DNA of 5,494 nucleotides from UMGS1663 sp963558185 (GTDB taxonomy: Bacteria; Bacillota; Clostridia; TANB77; CAG-508). Both the position numbers and the translations under genes were made by a program. Shown here in pieces: positions 1-5,494 of the stretch; positions within the stretch are counted from its first letter, which is position 1, and every line of letters begins with the position of its first letter. Location: assembly GCA_963558185.1 (NCBI GenBank), contig CAUWFE010000044.1, positions 1 to 5,494 on the forward strand, written 5' to 3'. The notes beneath the pieces are model-generated. The model saw nothing but the letters and a program-made list of their open reading frames with translations. It searched no databases and was not told where the DNA came from.

Positions 1-174
1 TACTTGAATCACTTTTTTTCTATACTTTTTGTTTCACATCAATTGTAACACTACAAAGATGGTTACATTTATATTTCATTTTTATTACATTTGCTTTTTT
101 ATTCATAATTTCTACATTTAAATCAGTCTATAGAATTTTTTACAAAATTTAAAATGTTATTAATATATATTTTA

Positions 175-203
175 TTGATTTTATACTTTAATTTTGCTAA
201 AAT
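175..203 (+). promoter_or_regulatory. rqcH promoter (extended -10)
   Basis: A -35 box TTGATT (175-180) is followed after exactly 17 bases by TAAAAT (198-203), preceded by TG at 195-196, which makes an extended -10. Transcription would start near 210 and give a leader of about 34 bases. A Shine-Dalgarno AAAGGAG at 227-233 sits 10 bases before the ATG at 244. This is a typical vegetative sigma-A arrangement, consistent with constitutive expression. No operator or riboswitch is visible in the short leader. Confidence 0.75.
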
Positions 204-243
204 ATGTACAAAAATATAAATTTTGTAAAGGAGTTCACAATAT

Positions 244-1941
244 ATGCCTTTTGATGGAATTATAACTAAAAAAATAATTAATGATTTAAATAAAAGTATA
301 ATTGGCGGAAAAGTAAATAAAATATCTGTTCCCAATAAGAATGAAATTATACTTTCTATTTATTTACAAGGAAAAAATAAAAATTTACTAATTAATATAT
401 CTTCTCAATATTATCGCATGCATTTAACTAATTATTTGAAAGCAAATCCTTTTAATCCAATTAATTTTTGCATGGTTTTACGAAAGCATCTTATTGGTTA
501 CACTATAAAAAACATATATACCCATGGTTTAGATAGAGTTATAACTATTGAATTTGAAGGCTACAATGAATTGAATGATATAACTTATAAAAAGTTATTT
601 ATTGAATTAATGGGTAAATATAGTAATGTTGTACTAACAAATCAAAATAATGTTATTATAGATAGTTTTAAACATTTTAATTCGTTTGAAAATAATATAA
701 GAGAAATTTTACCAGCTCATGAATATGTTATGGTAGATAATTCTAAAAAAGATATTTTTAAAACAAGTCAAAATGAATTTGTGCAAGATATTCAACTTTC
801 TACAATTTCAAAAAGTATCAGTAATACTTACACTGGAATTAGCAATATATTTGTAGAAAATCAATTGCAATATCTTTCTCAAAATGAAAATATGTTTTCT
901 AGTTTATATACAAATATCTTGCAAATTTGTAATAATTTATCTAATTGTAGCATTATACCTTATAAAAATGATTATACAATTTGTTATACCAACAGTGAAA
1001 GTGATGACTCAAACACTTTTCTTGACATGTTTTATAATAAAAAAGAAGAAATGGATTTACTTTTATCTTATCGAAGTAATTTGCTAAAGTTAGTACTTGC
1101 TAATTTAAATCGTATTACAAAAAAGTTAAATAACATACATATAAAGCAAAATGAATGTGATAATATGGATATATTTCGTATTTATGGTGAATTACTTACT
1201 GCAAACTTATATAAATTACCATCTTATTTTAGAGAAAGTAGCGTTATTTTAGATAATTTTTATGATAATAATAATCCTATTTCTATTCCTTTAGATACTG
1301 CTTTTAGCCCTTCTGAAAATGCAAAAAGATATTTCAAAAAATATCATAAATTAAAAAACGCTAGTGAAATAATTGAAAAACAAAAACAAGAATTCTCTCT
1401 TTTATTAGATTATTTGCAAAGTATTGTGTTTGAATTAGAAAATGCTGAAACAATAAAGGATATTGATGAAATTTATGAAGAAGTTATTGAAAGCCAAGTA
1501 TTAAAAAACATAGATTCTTCTCAATTAAAGGTTTCTAATAACTCAAAAGTAAAAAAGATAGTTAATAAAAAAAGTTCTTCAAAAAATTCTAATGCAAAAA
1601 TAGAGCCTCTTACATTTTTAGTTGATAATTTTACTTTTTTAGTTGGTAAAAATAACAAACAAAATGATTATATAACTACTAGGGTTGGAAAAAATGAAGA
1701 TATATGGTTTCATACAAAAGATTTTCATGGTAGTCATGGAATTTTAAAATGTAATGGTATGGCTGAAACAGTTTCACAAAATACAATTATCTCTTGTGCA
1801 AAAATTGTTGTTTCACATAGTAAAGCAAAACATTCTTCTAATGTTCCAGTAGACTATTGTTTTGTAAAATATGTCAAAAAACCTTCTAATAGCAAACCTG
1901 GTATGGTAATTTACTCTCATAATAAAACTGTTTATGTATAA
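244..1941 (+). CDS. rqcH: RqcH, Rqc2-type ribosome quality control protein (NFACT family)
   Basis: This 565-residue protein matches the bacterial Rqc2 homologue RqcH throughout and has the family's usual length; older annotations call it fibronectin-binding protein FbpA/YloA. Family knowledge: RqcH binds 50S subunits blocked by peptidyl-tRNA, recruits tRNA-Ala and adds C-terminal alanine tails that mark stalled proteins for proteolysis. It is a cytosolic protein. Seen in the sequence: an NFACT-N start (MPFDGIITKK), the Asp97-Arg98 pair within GLDRV at the position needed for tailing in Bacillus RqcH, a middle region (about 180-250) where the helix-hairpin-helix part is expected, coiled-coil segments around 265-300 and 360-420 flanking GELLTANLY and SPSENAKRYFKKY, a charged linker at 430-455, and the C-terminal NFACT-R/DUF814 domain (about 457-565) with KNNKQNDY, DIWFH, GSHGILK and VKKPSNSKPGMVIY. 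The ATG at 244 is fixed by the Shine-Dalgarno site and by homology from residue 1. It is monocistronic, with its own promoter and terminator. Confidence 0.96.
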   Translation: MPFDGIITKKIINDLNKSIIGGKVNKISVPNKNEIILSIYLQGKNKNLLINISSQYYRMHLTNYLKANPFNPINFCMVLRKHLIGYTIKNIYTHGLDRVITIEFEGYNELNDITYKKLFIELMGKYSNVVLTNQNNVIIDSFKHFNSFENNIREILPAHEYVMVDNSKKDIFKTSQNEFVQDIQLSTISKSISNTYTGISNIFVENQLQYLSQNENMFSSLYTNILQICNNLSNCSIIPYKNDYTICYTNSESDDSNTFLDMFYNKKEEMDLLLSYRSNLLKLVLANLNRITKKLNNIHIKQNECDNMDIFRIYGELLTANLYKLPSYFRESSVILDNFYDNNNPISIPLDTAFSPSENAKRYFKKYHKLKNASEIIEKQKQEFSLLLDYLQSIVFELENAETIKDIDEIYEEVIESQVLKNIDSSQLKVSNNSKVKKIVNKKSSSKNSNAKIEPLTFLVDNFTFLVGKNNKQNDYITTRVGKNEDIWFHTKDFHGSHGILKCNGMAETVSQNTIISCAKIVVSHSKAKHSSNVPVDYCFVKYVKKPSNSKPGMVIYSHNKTVYV

Positions 1942-1945
1942 AGTT

Positions 1946-1979
1946 TGAACTTTAAGGTCATTCCTTAAAGTTCATTTTT
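1946..1979 (+). terminator. Intrinsic terminator of rqcH
   Basis: A perfect 12-bp stem (1946-1957 with 1963-1974, core GAACTTTAAGG/CCTTAAAGTTC) encloses a 5-base loop TCATT and is followed by TTTTTC (1975-1980). It starts 5 bases after the rqcH stop codon. This is a textbook Rho-independent terminator despite its low GC content. Confidence 0.9.
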
Positions 1980-1980
1980 C

Positions 1981-2397
1981 ACTTATATTTTATAAAATTT
2001 ATGTAAATTTTAAACTTCTTATGATAATTTTTTAAAATTTAAAAGGCGTATGCAAATTTAGTTTTTCATATTAATATGGTAATTATTACCATTAATGTCC
2101 ATTCTATTCGAAAAATTGTATGTAATTCTGAAAGACCAACTTTCCAAATTTGATGTCTCTTGTCCATTTTCTGTTATTACTTTGGTTTATAAGATACTCT
2201 ATTTTCCATTACAAATGTTGTTTTAATTTCTTCTTTTATTATATGCATTTTGCACTACTATTTTATTTTTCTAAAACATATGTAAAGTCTTTTAGTAATA
2301 AGTTAAAAATCTTACATCTTGAAGAGTGTTAACGATTTATCCTTACAGTAAAAATTAACAAATTAATAATTTATTATTTCTTACTTTATTTGATATT
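1981..2397. other. Convergent intergenic gap with no intact gene
   Basis: About 420 bases lie between the 3' ends of rqcH and the FGE-like gene. No complete gene, tRNA or convincing terminator for the minus-strand gene was found. The part from about 2140 to 2290 is strongly T-rich on the + strand, which is how minus-strand coding sequence looks in this genome, and it overlaps the proposed remnant at 2058-2248. It also contains AT-only symmetric stretches (for example 1994-2011, AAAATTTA-TG-TAAATTTT), which are expected by chance in such sequence. Confidence 0.6.
2058..2248 (-). pseudogene. Possible decayed coding fragment (C-terminal piece, frameshifted)
   Basis: Two minus-strand reading pieces join well if one base is missing from the A-run near 2180-2184. 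The first piece (2248-2177) reads MHIIKEEIKTTFVMENRVSY then KPK and a stop. The second (2186-2058) stays open for 42 codons, includes TSNLESWSFRITYNFS and DINGNNYHINMKN, and ends in TAA. Together they give about 64 residues with a hydrophilic, beta-strand-like look. Supporting signs are the purine-rich minus strand and an open run longer than expected at this GC content. Against it: no Shine-Dalgarno site, and in-frame stops directly upstream of 2248. Further frame pieces upstream (for example around 2250-2290) could extend it but are weaker. I do not recognise the family. It may be the tail of a gene once located downstream of the FGE-like gene, or a chance reading. Confidence 0.35.
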
Positions 2398-3507
2398 TTA
2401 CATCACATATAATACCACCCTAAAAGAATGTGTATCATAAATTTTATCACTCTTACTACTTCGTACAGCAGCTTTATAATTTTCATTTTTAGTGTAATCA
2501 CCACTTCTTGCTATAAATGGATAAGTTGTATTATTTTTCTCTGCTACCCATTCTCTTTTATTTCCTTCTAAGTCATATATATTTTGTACTTTGTCATTAT
2601 CATTTGTTCCTGCAAGTGCATTTGAATTATTGGTATGCCTTGTATCTGATGGAATTCTAACATTAAATAGATTTCCCTTTCCATCTTGTCTTCTATCTAC
2701 GAACTCCATTACTTTATCCCATTGAATTCCTGAACACAATGCTGTTTTTACTATATTATCATTATACATTGTTTTACATATACTTTTTGATTGAGTTTGT
2801 GTTGCATCCATCCATATATTGGCTTTTTGCTTACTTACTGCTAAATTTGATTCTTTTCCACATTCATATCTCGCTATATAAAATCCTTTATATTTTAATA
2901 CTGCATTTCTTTCTGCCATTTCATTATTTTCTGCATCGTTTTTTTCTGGTTGAATTGTATCTGGCAAGTAATTTATATCTGTAAAAGTACTATCTTTTAA
3001 TGTATTTTCCAATGCACTATCATAATAACTTGGATAATTCAAGTTTCTTTGATAATCATTTTTATCTTTTATTGGTATCCATACAAATTGATTATATTTA
3101 TCTCGGACATCTGGATTTCCATCTGCATCTTTATCTTCATTCCAATTTACACTAGATAATTTTTCTTCTGGTATATCATATATTACTAAACCATTTGATA
3201 TTTTTTGTTCACTTTCTATCCCTGATACAGTAAATCCTTCTGGTATTGTTGCCATATTAATTCCATCATTATAATTATTTATTCTAGTCTTTCTTGCAAC
3301 TTGTCCTGGTTTTAGACTTTCTGAATTATCACTTTCATTTAATATTTCACTTGCTAAACTATTAAATGCTTCTTGTGTATTTGTTTCTGCTGATACCATA
3401 GAGTTTGCTCCCATTTTTGCTTGTTCTAATATACCATTACCATCCAACACGATTATTATACTAATACCTGCTAATATTATTAATACTACTATTGTAATAA
3501 TATTCCG
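2398..3507 (-). pseudogene. 5'-truncated pseudopilin-like protein with inactive FGE-sulfatase (SUMF1-like) domain
   Basis: The frame is open from 3507, just after an in-frame TAA (3510-3508), to the stop at 2400-2398. The first in-frame GTG, at 3450, gives 350 residues but is not a natural start. Codons upstream of it read ITIVVLIILAGISIIIVLDG then NGILEQAK, which is the middle and end of the class III signal/transmembrane helix usual in clostridial pseudopilin-like surface proteins (normally a Lys-rich start, then GITLIALVIT...). The initiator and first half of that helix are missing. After an Asn/Ser-rich linker (residues 20-60, counted from the GTG) comes a SUMF1/FGE-like region: FVWIP (122-126), GFYIARYECGKE (189-200), WDKVMEFVDRR (244-254), NVRIPSDTRHT (263-273), NIYDLEGNKREWVAE (290-304), and AAVRS...SFRVVL (327-347). 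The segment that carries the two catalytic cysteines in true formylglycine-generating enzymes contains none here, so a binding or structural role is likelier than catalysis. There is no Shine-Dalgarno site or promoter of its own. Any transcription would be read-through from the recombinase gene. Confidence 0.75.
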
Positions 3508-3526
3508 TTATGACTATTTTTAATAT
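3498..3526 (-). other. Predicted mobile-element/host-gene junction (att half-site)
   Basis: Only 19 bases separate the recombinase stop (3529-3527) from the point at 3507 where the pseudopilin frame opens. Codons matching the pseudopilin helix (ITIVVLIILAG) are recognisable from about 3498 leftward, while the bases to the right (3508-3526) carry stops in that frame and do not encode the expected GITLIALV. The boundary between element and host sequence should therefore fall at roughly 3500-3507. Serine recombinase genes commonly lie at the end of their element beside an attachment site. The core cannot be defined without the other end, which is not in the window. Confidence 0.45.
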
Positions 3527-5162
3527 TTAGCCAACATTTTGTAATTTATTATCTTCTTTTCCCATATTTAAAATATTGAATTTATAATATATAGTTATTT
3601 CTTTATTTTCTGATATTTCTATCTTATCAACTAAAGATACAAGCATTGTCCTAGTTATTTCTTCCATATTTACAAAATCTTTAACAAGTTTATCAATGTC
3701 TACTGATGAATCTTCTTTTTCTTCTAATTCTTTTAACTGCTTTATTCTTTCTTCTGCTTGTTTTCTGCTTTCTATTTGTTTTAAATACAGTCTTGAAAAA
3801 TCTTCATCTTCAAATAGTCCATTGTATTTATCTTCATATAACTTGTCTATTCTCTTGTTTATATCTTTAATTTTCTTCTCTAAAATAAGAATTTCATTCT
3901 TCACATTAAACCTATCTTTAATTATCTTGTCTTTTGATGTATTTGCTATTTTAGTATATTGTTCTTTATTCAAAAACTCTCTGCATCTTGCTTTGATTTG
4001 TTCAATTACAAAGTTTGTTACTTTTTCTAGATTATTGCTATGTGGTGTGCATAAACCTAAATGTGTATTGCAAGCATAAGTATTGCATCTTAAATAAAAT
4101 GTTGTTTTATTAGGATGTTTTTGTGGTACTAAACTTAATTTCTTGCCACATTCTTTACAGCATACTAACCCTTTTAGTAACCAATCATAACTTTTTACTC
4201 TTGTAGAAGTTCTACTTTTTATCATATCTTGTACTATATTAAAAGTTTCTTCATCTATTATTGGTGTGTGCATACCTTTTTTGATTATTCTATCTTCTTT
4301 TGGCATTATCATTGTTTTCTTACTTTTATAGTTTACCTTTTTTGTATTTCCATTTGATACCCAACCTAGATAAGTTACATTTTGCAATATTCTTTTAACT
4401 GTATTTCTATTCCAACCTCTTTTTATCCCATCTTTTCTTGTATGTCCATTTCCAACTATTTCTGATGGTACTAAAGTTCTTTCATCTGTTAGAATTTTAC
4501 CTATCTCAGTTGGTGTTTTTCCGTTTCGTGCTAACATAAATATTCTTCTAACTATTGGAGCAATATCTTGGTCTATTACATAATGGTTATTGTCTAATGG
4601 GTCTTTCTTATATCCGATAAGTAGGATATGTTGTCATTACTTTGCCTTCTCTTGCTCTCGTTTTCTTTCCATTCCTTACTTTTCTTGATGTATCTCTTAA
4701 AAACCATTCATTAAAAAATGCCTTAAATTGCACCATATCTTCTGATGTTTCAATTGCACCTGTGTCTATATCATCTGTTACTGCTATAAACCTTACACCT
4801 TTTTCAATGAAAAACTCATCTAAATAATACGATATTTTACTTGATAATCTACCAAATCTAGATAAGTCTTTTACTATTACTAAATTGATTTTCTTATTTT
4901 CAATGTCCTTTATCATTCTATTAAAGTCTGGTCTGTTAAAAGTAGCTCCAGAAACTCCGTCATCTGTATAATCATCATATACTCGTATATTATTGTCTTT
5001 GCAAAAGTTTCTTAAAAATAGTTTTTGTGTGCTTATACTTCCACTTTCTCTTTCGTCTTCGCTTGTTTCTAGTACCTCTCCATTACCGACTTCAATCTTT
5101 TCATTGGATAATCTTTCATATAATCCTGCTACATATTTTTCAGGATCTGCTATTGTTATCAT
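3527..5162 (-). pseudogene. Large serine recombinase (TnpX/resolvase-invertase superfamily), frameshifted
   Basis: Site-specific DNA integrase/excisionase. Two pieces, 5162-4608 (184 codons) and 4537-3527 (336 codons from an internal ATG), become one 544-residue protein if the extra C (minus strand; G at about 4616) after codon 182 is removed, restoring PTY|GYKKDPLDNNHYVIDQ. Domains in full-length numbering: a catalytic N-terminus with Arg17 and nucleophile Ser19 in YERLS, YTDDGVSGATFNRPDF (65-80), and VIVKDLSRFGR with Arg102 and Arg105 (95-105); a Recombinase domain at about 180-320; a zinc ribbon with CKEC (335-338) and Cys359, 364 and 371; a charged coiled coil at about 415-485; and a C-terminal tail. 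The length is normal for TnpX/TndX-like enzymes. The ATG at 5162 has a GAGAGG site 5 bases upstream. As sequenced, the first piece has the complete catalytic domain but no DNA-binding region, so the enzyme should be inactive. There are no other stops, so the lesion is recent or a sequencing error. Confidence 0.9.
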
Positions 5163-5186
5163 TTAAACCTCTCTTTCTAATAACAA
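5163..5186 (-). CDS. Possible 7-residue leader peptide overlapping the recombinase ribosome-binding region
   Basis: A TTG at 5186 lies 7 bases downstream of GGAGG (5198-5194), the strongest Shine-Dalgarno match in this region and too far (31 bases) to serve the recombinase ATG directly. The reading frame MLLEREV stops with TAA at 5165-5163, immediately followed by the recombinase ATG (TAAATG). Its GAG-GTT codons overlap the recombinase's own weaker GAGAGG site. This layout would allow translational coupling or reinitiation. It is also possible that GGAGG is a chance purine run or an alternative standby site. Confidence 0.35.
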   Translation of the reverse strand: MLLEREV

Positions 5187-5216
5187 TAAGTTTCCTCCTA
5201 TCCAATTTATAACTGA

Positions 5217-5245
5217 ATTATACAATTAATACAAAAATATTTCAA
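5217..5245 (-). promoter_or_regulatory. Recombinase promoter
   Basis: On the minus strand, TTGAAA (5245-5240) and a perfect TATAAT (5222-5217) are separated by 17 bases (5239-5223). Transcription would begin near 5210 and give a leader of about 48 bases before the ATG at 5162. This near-consensus sigma-A promoter lies between the hairpin at 5264-5300 and the gene, so the recombinase can be transcribed independently of the small upstream gene. Confidence 0.75.
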
Positions 5246-5263
5246 CTAATATTTATAAATTTA

Positions 5264-5300
5264 GGCTAGTTAATATGTAAAAAATACATACAAACTAGCC
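5264..5300 (-). terminator. Hairpin after the small gene, possible terminator or attenuator
   Basis: GGCTAGTT (5264-5271) pairs with AACTAGCC (5293-5300). Inside, after a 2x2 mismatch, TATGTA (5274-5279) pairs with TACATA (5285-5290), closing a 5-base loop. It begins 5 bases past the stop of the 36-residue gene. In the minus direction the bases that follow (TAAATTTATAAATATT) are only partly T-rich, so termination may be inefficient. On the + strand a short TTT follows. Confidence 0.55.
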
Positions 5301-5305
5301 TTTCC

Positions 5306-5416
5306 CTATTTATTAACTTTTTCTATTAAATAATTTATAAATGTTTCTTGTAACTTTTCTTGTATCGTTTTAGCATTTTCATCAAATACTTCTTTTATTT
5401 TATATTCTTGTTTCAT
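5306..5416 (-). CDS. Small hypothetical protein (36 aa) preceding the recombinase
   Basis: The ATG at 5416 is preceded on the minus strand by an AGGAAAGGAATAGG purine tract (5437-5424) that supplies a Shine-Dalgarno site, and the frame ends at TAG (5308-5306). The product is charged and mostly helical in appearance: MKQEYKIKEVFDENAKTIQE, then KLQETFINYLIEKVNK. No membrane segment, signal peptide or cysteine is present. It lies on the same strand, 143 bases upstream of the recombinase ATG and separated from it by a hairpin and a promoter. From general familiarity, short acidic/basic proteins with an F-D-E-N...L-Q-E...Y-L pattern often accompany clostridial serine-recombinase elements, but the function is unknown to me and this link is an inference. 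An accessory, directionality or regulatory protein is conceivable. Confidence 0.6.
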   Translation of the reverse strand: MKQEYKIKEVFDENAKTIQEKLQETFINYLIEKVNK

Positions 5417-5440
5417 ATAAATACCTATTCCTTTCCTGCG

Positions 5441-5450
5441 AATAGCTATT
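5441..5450. promoter_or_regulatory. 10-bp palindrome upstream of the small gene, possible operator
   Basis: AATAGCTATT is a perfect dyad lying 25 bases upstream of the ATG at 5416, just before the ribosome-binding tract. A TATAAT (5475-5470 on the minus strand) further upstream could be the -10 box of this gene, which would place the palindrome just downstream of the start of transcription. The -35 region would fall at or beyond the window edge. A 10-bp palindrome can occur by chance, so the operator role is tentative. Confidence 0.25.
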
Positions 5451-5494
5451 TATGGTTATAAATTCAGTTATTATATACTTTATTAACCTATTGC

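Noticed and set aside
20..106. Minus-strand frame of 28 codons (MNKKANVIKMKYKCNHLCSV...) upstream of rqcH
   Set aside because: It has no Shine-Dalgarno site and no recognisable similarity, and it is short enough to arise by chance in AT-rich sequence. A weak 6-bp inverted repeat (44-49 with 62-67) overlaps it and is likewise not significant.
1994..2011. 18-base symmetric stretch AAAATTTA-TG-TAAATTTT
   Set aside because: It is pure A/T apart from one G, is very likely by chance here, and has no neighbouring promoter or gene start.
2150..2332. + strand open frame of 60 codons rich in Phe, Tyr and Leu
   Set aside because: It has no ribosome-binding site, and its Phe/Leu/Tyr-only composition is what a T-rich strand gives opposite minus-strand coding-like sequence.
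1980..2397. Template repeat of a diversity-generating retroelement matching the FGE C-terminus
   Set aside because: I compared the end of the FGE-like gene with this gap by eye and found no near-copy, and no reverse transcriptase is present in the window.
3450..3450. GTG at 3450 as the true start of the FGE-like protein
   Set aside because: There is no Shine-Dalgarno site before it, and the codons immediately upstream encode the rest of a pseudopilin membrane helix, so the protein is truncated rather than starting here.
2739..5212. Several + strand open frames of 61-127 codons opposite the recombinase and FGE-like genes
   Set aside because: They are antisense shadows: Ser/Phe/Leu-rich composition, no Shine-Dalgarno sites, and full overlap with minus-strand genes that have clear domain homology.

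Overview
The window is very AT-rich, with genes full of AAA, ATT and TTA codons, good Shine-Dalgarno sites and canonical TTGNNN/TATAAT-type promoters. This points to a low-GC Clostridia-like Firmicute. An uncultured gut lineage is plausible, but the sequence does not settle the species.

Left part (1-1980): a housekeeping gene on the + strand, rqcH, with its own extended -10 promoter (175-203), a Shine-Dalgarno site (227-233) and a strong intrinsic terminator (1946-1979). It encodes the bacterial Rqc2/NFACT protein of ribosome-associated quality control and looks complete and functional.

Middle (1980-2397): a roughly 420-base convergent gap with no intact gene. On the minus strand it holds what looks like a frameshifted C-terminal coding scrap (2058-2248), inside which lies a 17-bp palindrome (2076-2092).

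Right part (2398-5494), all on the minus strand and read right to left: a 36-residue hypothetical protein (5306-5416), a hairpin (5264-5300), a consensus promoter (5217-5245), a possible 7-residue leader peptide that abuts the next start codon, and a large serine recombinase of the TnpX/resolvase superfamily (3527-5162). The recombinase is broken by one extra base near 4616. About 20 bases after its stop lies a gene (2398-3507) that has lost its 5' end. It begins in the middle of a pseudopilin-type transmembrane segment and continues into a domain resembling formylglycine-generating enzyme (FGE-sulfatase/SUMF1) that lacks the catalytic cysteines.

The simplest reading is that a serine-recombinase mobile element inserted into the conserved membrane-helix codons of a pseudopilin-FGE surface protein gene, separating its signal/helix from its body. 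The recombinase later acquired a frameshift, so the element may now be locked in place. The far end of the element and the missing 5' part of the target gene would lie beyond the right edge of the window. No RNA genes, CRISPR arrays, reverse transcriptase or insertion-sequence transposase were seen.
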